A stretch of DNA of 48,229 nt from a bacterium. GTDB lineage: Bacteria > Bacillota > Clostridia > Christensenellales > Aristaeellaceae. This document shows, in pieces, positions 19,201 to 26,625 of the stretch (the stretch's first letter is position 1; each line of letters begins with the position of its first letter). Both the position numbers and the translations under genes were made by a program. The notes beneath the pieces are model-generated. The model ran no database searches, was not told the origin of the DNA, and saw only the letters and a program-made list of their open reading frames with translations. The stretch spans positions 1 through 48,229 of the forward strand of contig SFTH01000020.1 of the NCBI GenBank assembly GCA_004563405.1, in the 5' to 3' direction.

Positions 19201-20062
19201 CCCGCGCCAGGCCGTCCAGCCCCGCTGCGCCCGCCTGAAACAGCGGATTGTTGGAAACAGATATGGAATAGAGCGCCGACCCGCCCTCGACGGCGCGATA
19301 GACGCACTCCTCCTCCGCCCCGACGGGCAGAAGCCGCAGGGAATCCACCGGCCCGTAGGTTTCGCCGTCCCGCTCCAGCTTCAGATAGGTCTGCGCGTCG
19401 ATGCTCCGCGCACCGGTTCCGCCGCTCCACAAGGGACGCAGCGCGAGACTGCCGCTCCGGTCGACGCACACGAAGCAGCCCGCGGCCGCCGCGATGTTCC
19501 CCAGCGCGCCGCGCAGGGAGCAGCCCTTCCAGTCCGGCGCGGCGTCAATTACGCCGTCCCCGTTGGGCACCTCTCCGCTCCACGCGTAGCGCGTCTGTGC
19601 AATCGCGTGCCGCCAGAGCGCCGCCAGCGTCGCCGGGTAGGCGAGCGCATCCTCGAAGGGCGCGGAGAGTTCGCAGCCGATGCTGTCCACAGCCTGAAGC
19701 CGCAGCACGGCCTCGCCCTCCATGTACCGGGCGCTCTCCACCTGAAACGCGCCCAGCGCGCGCCACTGCACTTCGTCGCCGTCCACCGCTCCCAGCTCCG
19801 GCAACAGCGTCGCGCCGCAGAGCAGCTTCCCGCCCAGCAGCGCGCCGCCCGGTCGCCACTGCCCCGCGTCGTTCACCAGATCCAGCGTGCAGCGCGCGGA
19901 GAGCACGCAGCCGGGGGCAAGCGCGCCGTCCGCGCCCTCCTCCACCGTGAGCGCGGAGACCAGTGCGCCCGTCAGCGGAATCTCCTGTCCGCTCTCAAAA
20001 ACAATGCGTCCGCCCACGCGCAGCTCGCGGACGGGCGCGTCCATCAATTGCGTCCAATTCAT
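16235..20062 (-). CDS. Phage tail hub/fibre protein (tail-associated, mosaic)
   Basis: A 1275-residue tail-tip protein. Residues about 1-350 look like a tail hub (GGRIVFESGQEIPLTG start, GDRVRLTDAAGEVHEGVVSR segment). About 360-580 is a fibre shaft with SITTSKLAASSVTAEKLEAG-type repeats. About 590-657 is a heptad array of TAQSAAE-like units, expected to be a trimeric coiled coil. About 747-1147 is encoded by a markedly AT-richer patch with two jelly-roll-like carbohydrate-binding modules (QLERGSTATEYAPY). The C-terminus (NDPAELQSAQEALALQQARM onward) is conserved phage fibre sequence. The ATG at 20060-20062 has GGAGAGG upstream and starts 4 nt after the previous stop. The role would be host attachment and the tail tip. 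Confidence 0.8.
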   Translation of the reverse strand: MNWTQLMDAPVRELRVGGRIVFESGQEIPLTGALVSALTVEEGADGALAPGCVLSARCTLDLVNDAGQWRPGGALLGGKLLCGATLLPELGAVDGDEVQWRALGAFQVESARYMEGEAVLRLQAVDSIGCELSAPFEDALAYPATLAALWRHAIAQTRYAWSGEVPNGDGVIDAAPDWKGCSLRGALGNIAAAAGCFVCVDRSGSLALRPLWSGGTGARSIDAQTYLKLERDGETYGPVDSLRLLPVGAEEECVYRAVEGGSALYSISVSNNPLFQAGAAGLDGLARGMLSSAAGFASASMRFSWRGDPELGVGDRVRLTDAAGEVHEGVVSRQTLSLSQGFSASCTCATPEVDSSGVRRILTPEGGLNAAALCGAVDGALLSVGSITTSKLAASSVTAEKLEAGSVDAHVVAAVAGKFGTIDAGNIETDALGAELARISRLVARTADIDWAHIKDLTTDTAIITQGVGGKLMISRLAVTEANMVSLTTGELVVKGADGSFYAVSVDENGEIVATRKQIGNDDVVDLSINAGEKLIEGSVTTACLNATEIFADSAVVRELIAANLDVDGLFAREAFIDRLATSSIVGGRSLTAIAGTADAAQSAAETAQGTAETAQSAAEAAQSSADTAQSAADAAKSAADTAQSAAEAAQGTADGAMLATAHVGVKPPEAPIPAGRQWLDQGVEPWTLRSWIGADVRTEPEYAQTHSGNPVVLGEGRVLSLDSIRNSFAPVQAGSGDPYPAGGGKNLLPYFSAETKNGITLSVANDGTITLNGTPSANTVFVVNLASALPTGTYTMSLRSNAVNGYMAVWLENTDDWSTIGSVPNGALNNSKSFESTKAYHRAKLVVYTNAGTLSNLQLKIQLERGSTATEYAPYANIRPISGRTGVELTRCGKNLMGNEADDLLVGADGVLQYFNPALALVLPVCGIDSICVSGDIALLSDKVVRVGLYNQYPTIGTKGVRKTYGHMPFVLDVSGVEYVALSFLPDKNTNITKEQVHAGICVNIGTEPISEPYNGDAYAASFGQTVYGGTLDWAAGVLAVEWAIVKGVFSRSTIDSSGKLYSILGVPSSVASHLDSESVTPYIVCTALPSKGLSAARSFSGASISQYGKALYIGGYVGRESELDALIASDDFAICYRLAEPVVVQLNLPAVYPLEGTNVLYGDAGALEVDSTASGWRVVNDPAELQSAQEALALQQARMDEALNRLGMAMVLDADGVHVHRPVTNPPCETLTADDSFNVLVNSAIAATFAASYQKMGGQIVVRQTSNGLIFGG
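18076..18288 (-). repeat. Heptad repeat array in the tail fibre gene
   Basis: About nine consecutive 21-bp units encode seven-residue repeats of the pattern T/A-A-Q-S-A-A-E/D. The unit repeats at both DNA and protein level, and such tracts can change copy number. The predicted structure is a coiled-coil stalk. Confidence 0.85.
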
Positions 20063-20066
20063 CGCT

Positions 20067-20423
20067 CTACCTCTCCGTCCAGCACATTTCCACGTCCACC
20101 CACACCGGCTCGCCGCCCTCCATGCGCAGAACGCCCGCGCAGCGGTCGCCGCAGCTGCACTCCATCTCCCTGGGCGCGCCGCTCTCCGGGTCGGGATACA
20201 CCGCCGTAAAGAAGCGTCCGCCACCCACCGCCTGCAACAGTGCCGTCAGCTCCGCGCCCGGCAGGCGCGACCACTTCAGATCCAGCCTGCGCTTCACACC
20301 TACGCGGTCGAAAACTGCGCCGCCCGCCGCGTTGCGCCCTGCGCCGCCGGTCACGTCGAACACCGTCACCTTCATGGACGCGGGTGCGGGCGCCGCCGCG
20401 CCGTTCACCATCAGCATCGCCAT
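20067..20423 (-). CDS. Phage tail protein, DUF6711-like
   Basis: 118 residues starting MAMLMVNGAAAPAPASMKVT, with a pattern (short hydrophobic start, KRRLDLKWSRL, AVYPDPESG, VEMCWTER end) like small tail proteins that follow the tape measure gene in many clostridial siphoviruses (DUF6711 group). It may take the place of a distal tail protein, since no classic Dit gene is present. ATG at 20421-20423 has GGAGGTG about 8 nt upstream. Family assignment is from pattern memory, so moderate confidence. Confidence 0.6.
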   Translation of the reverse strand: MAMLMVNGAAAPAPASMKVTVFDVTGGAGRNAAGGAVFDRVGVKRRLDLKWSRLPGAELTALLQAVGGGRFFTAVYPDPESGAPREMECSCGDRCAGVLRMEGGEPVWVDVEMCWTER

Positions 20424-20438
20424 CCGGCCTCACCTCCG

Positions 20439-21239
20439 TCAAATCTCCAATAGTAGCCGCCCGGCGCTGCGGGTCACCAGGTTGATGCCCCGTATGCTCG
20501 CCTCGCCCAGCTTCACGCCGTCCACGTTCAGCGGAATCACGATCTCCGTTCCGCCCAGCGCCTCCCGGACCGCCGCGCCCACCAGCCCCGCCAGATCGTC
20601 CGTTCCGGCCTCCAGCCCCCGGCTTGCCGCCGGAGCGGCCTCCAGCGCGGAGACCGCGCCGCCGGAGAGCGCGGCGGCGCTCTCCTCCGCCAGGCGCAGG
20701 GAATCCCGCACGCCCCCGGCGAAGCCCTCGCCGAAGTTGCCGCCCAGCGCATAGCTCACCTTCGACGGCGAGTGAATCTGCAGCGCGCTTCGGATGCGAT
20801 TCACCGCCGCGCTGGCAATGCGGTTCGCCGCGCGCATCACCGCGCCGTACTTCCCGGAAATGCCGTTGGCAAAGCCCTGTCCCAGCGCCGCCCCGGCGCT
20901 CCGGGCCGCACCCACGGCGGCCTCGCTCGAAAAGCGCGCCGCGAGGCACAGGCTGCCCGCCGCGCCCGTCGCCGCCGTCTGTCCGCTCCGTATGCCCTGG
21001 GCGAACTTCTCCGCAAGGGCGCGCCCGGCCTCCTCCGGGGCGGCGCTCATGCCCGCGCCGCTGCGCAGCGCCTCCGCTACGCCCCGCACGAGGGCCGTCA
21101 CGCCCTCTGCCAGCGCCGCGCGCCGGGCCTCCAGCGCCGCGCCCAGCCCGCCGACGCAGGCCGCGAGGCCGTTGAGCTGCGCCGTCAGATTGCCAAGCTC
21201 CGCCCGAAAGCGCAGCTCCAGCGTCTCAACCACCGCCAT
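20439..21239 (-). CDS. Short tail tape measure protein
   Basis: 266 residues, very alanine/glycine-rich and helical. The hallmark is the C-terminal tape-measure motif SALQIHSPSKVSYALGGNFG, with MRAANRIASAAVNRIR before it. Its place between the frameshifted chaperone and the tail-tip genes also fits. Tape measures of long-tailed phages usually have 600-2000 residues, so this one predicts a very short tail. There is no transmembrane segment or lytic domain. ATG 21237-21239 follows AAGGAGAGAG, and the start overlaps the end of the frameshifted T region by 14 nt. Confidence 0.75.
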   Translation of the reverse strand: MAVVETLELRFRAELGNLTAQLNGLAACVGGLGAALEARRAALAEGVTALVRGVAEALRSGAGMSAAPEEAGRALAEKFAQGIRSGQTAATGAAGSLCLAARFSSEAAVGAARSAGAALGQGFANGISGKYGAVMRAANRIASAAVNRIRSALQIHSPSKVSYALGGNFGEGFAGGVRDSLRLAEESAAALSGGAVSALEAAPAASRGLEAGTDDLAGLVGAAVREALGGTEIVIPLNVDGVKLGEASIRGINLVTRSAGRLLLEI

Positions 21240-21878
21240 GGTTCTCTCTCCTTCCTGCGGCCATCGCCGCAAACGCGCGCTTCATCTCCCCGTCCGTCAT
21301 GCGCCGCGCGCCCGCCGCCGGGGCGTCCGGCCTTCGGGGGTAGCGCTTCGGCGCGTGCACACCCACCATGGCATAGCTGCCCGTCCGCCAGGCCAGAAGC
21401 TCCACATTCTCCCGTTCCCGGCGGCGGCGCTCCGCCCAGGCCAGCAGCTCCGCGTCGATTTCCCGGGGCGTGCGCGCCAGTAGCTCCCATGCGCCGGATA
21501 CGCCCGATCGGGCCGCGCGCTCCGCCAGCTGCCACGCGCCGTCCCGCACGCACCACGCCTCTCCCGGCGGCGCTACGCCGCCGGTTTGCCGAAAAAACCC
21601 GCTTCCTCCAGCGCCTCCGCGCACATTTCGACGATCTGCTCCAGCGTGCCGCCGCCGCGAACGTGCGCGTCGATCAGCTCGCCCGCCTCCTCCAGCGTCA
21701 TCTCCGGCTGGCGCTCCGTCAGCGCACCCCAGAGCAGCAGCCGCGCCGCGGAAAACTGCCGCTCCATCAGCGCGTCCAGCGATCCGCCTGCCCTCGCCTC
21801 CACGGCGCACAGGGCGTTGACCGTGTAGTTCATCCGCAGCGCCCTGCCCGCAATTTCCACCCGCCTGTCCATGCTCAC
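21226..21878 (-). CDS. Tail assembly chaperone frameshift product (gpGT-like)
   Basis: Made from the G-like gene by -1 frameshifting at TTTTTTC (21591-21597, minus strand). The product would have 96 residues in the first frame and 121 in the second, 217 in all, ending at the stop at 21226-21228. The T extension (WELLARTPREIDAELLAWAE followed by RENVELLAWRTGSYAMVGVH) has no good start of its own and lies between the chaperone and tape measure genes, as in lambda-type tails, where GT holds the tape measure during tube assembly. The signal is described in a separate entry. Confidence 0.85.
21564..21597 (-). promoter_or_regulatory. Programmed -1 ribosomal frameshift signal
   Basis: On the minus strand the slippery heptamer T TTT TTC (21597 to 21591), read in the first frame as ggT TTT TTC, is followed by a 6-nt spacer and a hairpin of nine GC-rich pairs (CCGGCGGCG / CGCCGCCGG, 21564-21584). 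The hairpin loop is exactly the TAG stop codon of the first frame (21573-21575). Slippery class and spacer are those of classic -1 signals. Confidence 0.85.
21573..21878 (-). CDS. Tail assembly chaperone, short form (gpG-like)
   Basis: 101 residues, largely helical (MERQFSAARLLLWGALTERQ; TLEQIVEMCAEALEEAGFFG), matching the short form of siphovirus tail chaperones that coat the tape measure during assembly. The ATG at 21876-21878 overlaps the tail tube stop (ATGA). The gene ends in GFFGKPAA just after the slippery site. Most ribosomes should stop here and a minority shift to make the longer form. Confidence 0.85.
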   Translation of the reverse strand: MSMDRRVEIAGRALRMNYTVNALCAVEARAGGSLDALMERQFSAARLLLWGALTERQPEMTLEEAGELIDAHVRGGGTLEQIVEMCAEALEEAGFFGKPAA

Positions 21879-22294
21879 ACCGCCTCCGTCATCCGGACTG
21901 CGCCGGTGATGCGCACCACCGCGCCGAAACCGATTGCGCCGTCCACCTCCGCAGAGCCCACGGTGTGGCCCTTCACAAAGCCGGAAAAGTTCACCTTCGA
22001 GCCATCCGGAAAGTTCACCTCAAATGCGCCGGCCGCGCCGCTGTCGTAGGCCGCGCGCAGAGCCGCCTGCCCCGCGTCTTCCGCGTCATAGAAGCCACTC
22101 AGCTCCACCTCGCCCGCATCGCGCAGGCCCTGAATGTACTCCCGGTAGCCGCCCTCGGATTCCAGCGTGGTCACGTCCAGCGCCTCGGAATCGCTCTGAA
22201 TCTCGCCCACCGAGGTCAGCCTGCCCACGCTCACCTGCGCGCCTCCGGCGGGCGTAAACTTCAGGGTCGTGCCCTGAGATCTGGTTGCCGCCAT
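21875..22294 (-). CDS. Phage major tail tube protein
   Basis: 139 residues of beta-rich sequence starting MAATRSQGTTLKFTPAGGAQ, with SVGEIQSDSEALDVTTLESEG and a FEVNFPDGSKVNFSGFVKG segment, typical of tail tube proteins of siphoviruses infecting Gram-positive hosts. It polymerises into the tail tube. It precedes the chaperone gene, the expected order. The ATG at 22292-22294 has GGAGGAGG upstream. The nearest recognisable relatives are lambda gpV/TP901-1-like tube proteins. Confidence 0.8.
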   Translation of the reverse strand: MAATRSQGTTLKFTPAGGAQVSVGRLTSVGEIQSDSEALDVTTLESEGGYREYIQGLRDAGEVELSGFYDAEDAGQAALRAAYDSGAAGAFEVNFPDGSKVNFSGFVKGHTVGSAEVDGAIGFGAVVRITGAVRMTEAV

Positions 22295-22311
22295 AGTTCC
22301 TCCTCCAATTT

Positions 22312-22671
22312 CTATTGATAGATGTTGCCGTCGCCGTCCGCGAGCGCACGATAGCGCGCCGTAACGTGGCACAGTCCAATTTCGCCCTCAAACTGCTCTG
22401 CGGCGGCCTCCCGGCGGAAGCCTGCGTCCCGCATGCGCCCGTCTGCCGCGTCCGTCAGCGCCGCCGCACCCTCCGCGCTGGGCGAAAAGATCTCCAGCGT
22501 GTAGTTCAGCTCCGCCAGATACTCCGCGCCGTCTGCACGGGCGTGGCAGCGGTTGGCGCTCTCCCGCCACAGAACCCGCTCCCGCCCGGCCGGATCCGCC
22601 GGATAGCCGTAGATCACCTCTTCGCAGATGCCCGCCAGCGCGTCCCGCACCCGCTCTTTCAGTTCAATCAC
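22312..22671 (-). CDS. Phage tail terminator/minor structural protein
   Basis: 119 residues (ELKERVRDALAGICEEVIYG; LNYTLEIFSPSAEGAAALTD), an alpha/beta pattern like tail terminator or head-tail joining proteins found just upstream of the tube gene. The start is taken as GTG 22669-22671, which forms a 4-nt GTGA overlap with the preceding stop and has GGAGGT 6 nt upstream. A GTG two codons earlier would touch the binding site. The function rests on position and shape, not on a specific motif. Confidence 0.65.
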   Translation of the reverse strand: MIELKERVRDALAGICEEVIYGYPADPAGRERVLWRESANRCHARADGAEYLAELNYTLEIFSPSAEGAAALTDAADGRMRDAGFRREAAAEQFEGEIGLCHVTARYRALADGDGNIYQ

Positions 22672-23018
22672 TTCCACACCTCCCGCGCCGCCCGCTGCGC
22701 CTCCGCCCGGGCAGCGGCAAAGAATTCCTCCCGCACCGCCCCGGCGGCGGGCAGCAGATAGGGCTGCGCCGCCATGCGGGAGGTGCCGAACTCCACCGGC
22801 GCGGCGTGGGGCGCGGCGGAGCGCACCGCCGCCTCCGCTCCTGCGCCGCTCTGGACGCCGATGCCCGCGCGAAGCGCTCCGCTGTCCACCGGCGCGCGCA
22901 TCCGGGCCTCCCCGGCCGCCAGCTCCGCCGCCGCACGGACGCTCCGCGCCGCCGCAGCCTCCAGCGCCCCGGGCAGGGCGCGAATCCGCCCGGCCAAGAG
23001 ATCCATCTTCCGCCTCAC
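22668..23018 (-). CDS. HK97 gp10-like head-tail/tail component
   Basis: 116 residues with the family pattern: a helical N-terminus, then GEARMRAPVDSGALRAGIGV and an APVEFGTSRMAAQPYLLPA segment (V-E-F-G-T followed by P-Y-L-x-P-A), as in HK97 gp10-like proteins that help join tail and head. The GTG at 23016-23018 overlaps the previous stop (GTGA) and has AGGAG 5 nt upstream, so it is preferred over nearby ATGs. Confidence 0.8.
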   Translation of the reverse strand: MRRKMDLLAGRIRALPGALEAAAARSVRAAAELAAGEARMRAPVDSGALRAGIGVQSGAGAEAAVRSAAPHAAPVEFGTSRMAAQPYLLPAAGAVREEFFAAARAEAQRAAREVWK

Positions 23019-23329
23019 GAAATCTCCTCGCATTCCAGCTCCAGGTGGGCCGTCCATCGCTGCACCGAGGTCACCCGATACATCCTGTCCCGCACGAACG
23101 CGCCGTCCCCGCAGGCCACGCGCGCGTCGGCGGGCACCAGCAGCCGCAGCCGGTCCCGGCCGGCGGCGCCCCGCTGCAGGGCTTCGAGTCTGCCCGATTC
23201 CGGCAGAACGGAGGCCCACACAGCCGTCCGCTCCCCGGAAAAGCCCTCTGCGCGCCCGCCCAGCGCGCCCGCAGCGCAGTTGCGCGGCGTGAGCTCCACC
23301 CGCAGCCGGGTGCGCTCCGCCAGCCTCAC
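23015..23329 (-). CDS. Phage head closure/head-tail adaptor protein
   Basis: 104 residues of beta-barrel-like sequence (RVELTPRNCAAGALGGR; FVRDRMYRVTSVQRWTAHLE), the usual shape of head-closure (stopper) proteins of the SPP1 gp16/HK97 gp7 type. It sits between the connector and gp10-like genes as expected. GTG start 23327-23329 overlaps the previous stop by GTGA and has GGTGGAG upstream. Family assignment is by position and pattern. Confidence 0.65.
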   Translation of the reverse strand: MRLAERTRLRVELTPRNCAAGALGGRAEGFSGERTAVWASVLPESGRLEALQRGAAGRDRLRLLVPADARVACGDGAFVRDRMYRVTSVQRWTAHLELECEEIS

Positions 23330-23616
23330 GACTCCACCGCCCTTCCCAGCCGGTAGGGGTTCATCTGACGGCGCAGAAACTCCGGCAGGCTCTCGGCGCT
23401 GCGGCGCAGGCTGCCCTCGTCGTGGGCGCTCTCGCCCTCCATGCCCATGCGGTTGAAGAGCATGGCCGCAATCTCCAGCTGGGCGGCCTCGAGGGCGGCC
23501 GGAACCGCCGCCCTCCCGGTGTAGGCGCAGATCGCCTGCCCCGCCGCCTCGATCAGCTCCGCCAGAAGCGCCTCGTCCTTCGCGTCCGGGATGCGCCGCT
23601 TCAGCTTCTCCAGCAT
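23326..23616 (-). CDS. Phage head-tail connector (gp6-like)
   Basis: 96 residues, all helical (MLEKLKRRIPDAKDEALLAE; IEAAGQAICAYTGRAAVPAA; LEIAAMLFNRMGMEGE), typical of the gp6/gp15-like adaptor that forms a ring under the portal. ATG 23614-23616 has GGAGG five nt upstream and lies 11 nt downstream of the coat gene stop. Confidence 0.8.
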   Translation of the reverse strand: MLEKLKRRIPDAKDEALLAELIEAAGQAICAYTGRAAVPAALEAAQLEIAAMLFNRMGMEGESAHDEGSLRRSAESLPEFLRRQMNPYRLGRAVES

Positions 23617-23627
23617 GTCCGCCTCCG

Positions 23628-24761
23628 TCAGCCCAGCACGCGCACGGCCAGCTCGGGGTACACCGTCTTGAAGCCGTAGAGCACGTCCATGGAGTACACG
23701 CTGCGCTTGAACTGCTGGTCGTATCCCTTGGTGACGCGCAGGGAGATGCCGTTGTAGCTGGTCACATAGCTGGCCACGCCCTGTCCGTCCGGGTTGATCA
23801 GCGGGCGGGTGACGTAGGCGAAGGCCATGGGATGGAAGGCCAGGTTGTTGGTGTATTCGCGCACGTCCGCGCCGCCCACACAGTTCACGCTGGCGTTGTC
23901 CGCGTGATCGCGCTTCACACCGCCGCAGACGAATACGTCGCCCTCGCCGCCCGCGAAACTGCACTTCTTCGCCACGGCGTAGGACACGCCGTCGATCTCC
24001 AGCAGGTCGCCCGCCTCCAGCGTCTCAGCGCCGCTGCCGCCGTCGATGTGGATGAACGCGTCCCCGGCCTTCGCTGCGCCGTCCACCTTCAGCGCACAGC
24101 CGCCGGAGATGGCCGTGCCCACGCTGTGCCTGCATACGGCCTGGGACATGTAGTTGTCCAGCCCGTACACGCGGCCGATGGCGCCCTCGCGCAGCGCGGC
24201 GCTGGAGCCCGCCTTCTCAGCGTTGACCAGGGACGGCAGCTGGGTGAAGCGCGCATCCGCCTCGGGATCCCAGACCGCCACGCGACCGTAGGTGGGCGCG
24301 CGGTTCAGGTTCAGCGCGCGGCGGGCCGCCGCGAGATCGGACAGCTCGCCGGGCGTGACGCCCGCCGTGCCCGCGTGGGTGGCAACGTCGCGGTAGAGCT
24401 TCAGGCCGTCGGCGTTGATCTTCTCCGCCAGGGCCGCCGCCGCGGGTTCGATGAACGCGCGGTTCAGATCGTCGATGCCCGTGGCGCTCTCCACGGCGGA
24501 GGCGCGGGCGTCCACGGTGGCGATGTGGTTGAGCTCCACATCCACCGCATCCTCGTTGAAGTCCTGATAGTTGACGCCGCTCTCCGCGTTGAACTCCTCG
24601 GCGGTGAACACGGAGGGCCTGCGCACCTGAACCGTGTCGCCCAGATCGTGGAACTCCTCGGAGAAATCGCGGTAGCAAAGGTTGGGGAACACCAGGTTTT
24701 CAATCAGCTGCGGAAGCGCCTGGCGCGCAATCTCCTTCAGCGTTACAAAAGTATTGGCCAT
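23628..24761 (-). CDS. Major capsid protein, P22 coat-like
   Basis: 377 residues beginning MANTFVTLKEIARQALPQLI, the characteristic N-terminus of P22 gp5-like coat proteins, with DTVQVRRPSVFTAEEF and the C-terminal GISLRVTKGYDQQFKRSVYS followed by YGFKTVYPELAVRV. It builds the icosahedral shell (HK97 fold plus inserted domain). No prohead protease is encoded, which agrees with P22-type assembly on a scaffold. ATG at 24759-24761 follows GGGAGG. The scaffold gene ends 3 nt before it. Confidence 0.9.
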   Translation of the reverse strand: MANTFVTLKEIARQALPQLIENLVFPNLCYRDFSEEFHDLGDTVQVRRPSVFTAEEFNAESGVNYQDFNEDAVDVELNHIATVDARASAVESATGIDDLNRAFIEPAAAALAEKINADGLKLYRDVATHAGTAGVTPGELSDLAAARRALNLNRAPTYGRVAVWDPEADARFTQLPSLVNAEKAGSSAALREGAIGRVYGLDNYMSQAVCRHSVGTAISGGCALKVDGAAKAGDAFIHIDGGSGAETLEAGDLLEIDGVSYAVAKKCSFAGGEGDVFVCGGVKRDHADNASVNCVGGADVREYTNNLAFHPMAFAYVTRPLINPDGQGVASYVTSYNGISLRVTKGYDQQFKRSVYSMDVLYGFKTVYPELAVRVLG

Positions 24762-24764
24762 GTC

Positions 24765-25325
24765 TTAACCTCCCTGTCTGTCGATTCGGCCCGACGCATA
24801 GCGGGCGCGATAGTAGTCCTCGTCGCTCTCCTGGGTTGCCGCCTCCCGGCGGCCCGCGGCGGGCGCGCCGCCGCGCATGCGCGCCTCCACGCCACGCTGC
24901 ACGGCGCTGCGGAACGCGCGCTCCACAGCGTCCATGCTCTGCTGCACGCGCTCGGCGCTCAGAACGTCCACCGCGCCGATCAGCTCCTCCGGCAGGCCCC
25001 TCTCCTGGAGCATGCGCGCCGCGTCCGCGCGCAGCTCCCGGCCCAGGATCGCCCGCTCCCGTGCGTCCAGCTGGCTCTGCCGCTGGGCAAACTCGTGCTC
25101 CGCGCGCTCCCGGCTGCTCATGCGGGCCAGCGCCTCCGCCTCGGCGCGGGCGCGCTCCACCGCCTGCTTCGTCTCCTCCGCCCATGCGCCGCGCGCCCTC
25201 TCCAGCTCCAGTTCAATCCTGCGCTCCACCTCCGGCGGAAGTCCCGCTTCCTCCGGCGCGGCGTCCGTCGCCTGCGCCCCCTCCGGGCGCGCCTCCTCCA
25301 TCGGGAGGCCCTGCTTCTCTTCCAT
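24765..25325 (-). CDS. Phage scaffolding protein (DUF4355-like)
   Basis: 186 residues, highly charged and helical: acidic N-terminus, a central helix (ERRIELELERARGAWAEETK; RARAEAEALARMSSRERAEH) and a basic end (EDYYRARYASGRID). This composition and its place between portal and coat are those of internal scaffold proteins. ATG 25323-25325 (MEEKQGLPMEE) has GGAGGAG 4 nt upstream; the frame continues upstream only as overlap with the portal gene. Confidence 0.85.
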   Translation of the reverse strand: MEEKQGLPMEEARPEGAQATDAAPEEAGLPPEVERRIELELERARGAWAEETKQAVERARAEAEALARMSSRERAEHEFAQRQSQLDARERAILGRELRADAARMLQERGLPEELIGAVDVLSAERVQQSMDAVERAFRSAVQRGVEARMRGGAPAAGRREAATQESDEDYYRARYASGRIDRQGG

Positions 25326-25350
25326 TTTTCTCCTCCTCGTCTGCGTCTCC

Positions 25351-26616
25351 TCAGCCGATGCGCAGCGCACGCCGCTCCAGCTCCTCCGGAGGCAGCATGC
25401 CCTCCAGCGTGCGCAGGGTCTGGGCCGCCTCCAGCTCATTGGCGGGCAGGGCGCGCGTGAAGCGCATGCGCACGCCGTCCGCATCCAACGTCGGCTCGCC
25501 CCTGAAGCTCAGGAAGCGGGCGTAGCTCCGCAGGCGCTGGCGCAGCGCCTCCTGAAACCACCGCTCCTTGATCCGGGTCAGCTGCTCCAGCCCCAGCAGC
25601 TTGTAGCGCATAGCCACGCCGCTGGAATTGCCCGCGAAGCACTCATCCGTCAGGTCGGGCACCATGCTCATCTTGTGAATGTCCGCCTTGATCGCGGCCT
25701 TGAGCACCTCCGTATCCGCCTCGCTGAGCTGCTTGCACAGCCACTCCGCCCGGGCGTCGCAGTCCGGCAGGGAGAGCGCCTTGTCCTCCCGGAGCTGCTG
25801 GCCCGGCGTGCGCCCGCGCCCGTCCGTCTCCAGCGTGCAGCCGTAGAGCACCAGCAGCGCGTCCACGAACTGCTGCTTGTCGTTCATGCGATCCGACTGG
25901 AGCAGGTCGTAGGCGTCGATCAGCGAGAGCACGCCCTCAAAGTCGCCCCGCTCGCTCTCATCGTTCCAGTACTCGATCAGCGGCACCTGTCCGAAGTAGT
26001 GGGGCTGCGCCGCCCCCGCCTCCTCCAGGCGCAGATCCGCCAGCGAGCGCACGCGATAGGACAGAATCCGGTCCCGGGTGTAGACCTGCACCCGGTAGCC
26101 CCGGGTCCGGCCGTCCCGCCCCCGCCAGGGCACGCAGCGCACGCCCAGCAGCGGTCGGCTCTCCACGCTGTCGTCGTACACCACGAACGCGTCCCGCGGA
26201 TCCAGCGCGGCGCTGCGGGGCCGGGCCGCGCCGTCGGCGAACATCAGCTCCACGCCCCGCCCGCAGATGCTGGCGTTGCGGGCCAGCTCCGCGTCCACGC
26301 TGTGGATGTCGCAGGCCGCATAGGCCCGCAGCACCGCATCCAGCGCCTCCGGCTGCGCTTCGCTGGCGTACTCCACCGGATTGCCGATCAGATACCCCGC
26401 CGCCATCGTGGTGATGTAGCGGGGGAAGGCGTGGGTCATGCGCAGGTTGGGCAGTCCGGCGCTGCGCACGCGCGCCTCGATGGCGTGGTGGCCGTCGTAG
26501 TAGGCCCGCAGCCGGTTCAGCCGCGCCGCGCCGTCCAGATGTTCCCGCAGACAGCTCTCAATCAGCGTCCGCGGCACCCTGCCGTCCTCAAATTCTTCTC
26601 TGGGTCTCGTAATCAT
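25351..26616 (-). CDS. Phage portal protein, SPP1 gp6-like
   Basis: 421 residues with the portal pattern: N-terminal RLRAYYDGHHAIEARVR, YLIGNPVEYA, the DPRDAFVVYDD loop (about 158-168), FGQVPLIEYWN and a long DRMNDKQQFVDALLVLYG helix, all typical of SPP1/A118-type portals. Twelve copies form the DNA entry vertex that binds terminase and the tail. ATG 26614-26616 has GAGGAGG. The minor head protein (SPP1 gp7 type) that often follows is missing; the scaffold gene comes next. Confidence 0.9.
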   Translation of the reverse strand: MITRPREEFEDGRVPRTLIESCLREHLDGAARLNRLRAYYDGHHAIEARVRSAGLPNLRMTHAFPRYITTMAAGYLIGNPVEYASEAQPEALDAVLRAYAACDIHSVDAELARNASICGRGVELMFADGAARPRSAALDPRDAFVVYDDSVESRPLLGVRCVPWRGRDGRTRGYRVQVYTRDRILSYRVRSLADLRLEEAGAAQPHYFGQVPLIEYWNDESERGDFEGVLSLIDAYDLLQSDRMNDKQQFVDALLVLYGCTLETDGRGRTPGQQLREDKALSLPDCDARAEWLCKQLSEADTEVLKAAIKADIHKMSMVPDLTDECFAGNSSGVAMRYKLLGLEQLTRIKERWFQEALRQRLRSYARFLSFRGEPTLDADGVRMRFTRALPANELEAAQTLRTLEGMLPPEELERRALRIG

Positions 26617-26625
26617 GCTTCCTCC

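Noticed and set aside
21226..21572. Independent gene in the T frame downstream of the tail chaperone
   Set aside because: It lacks a credible start and binding site of its own; the slippery site and hairpin explain its expression as a fusion.
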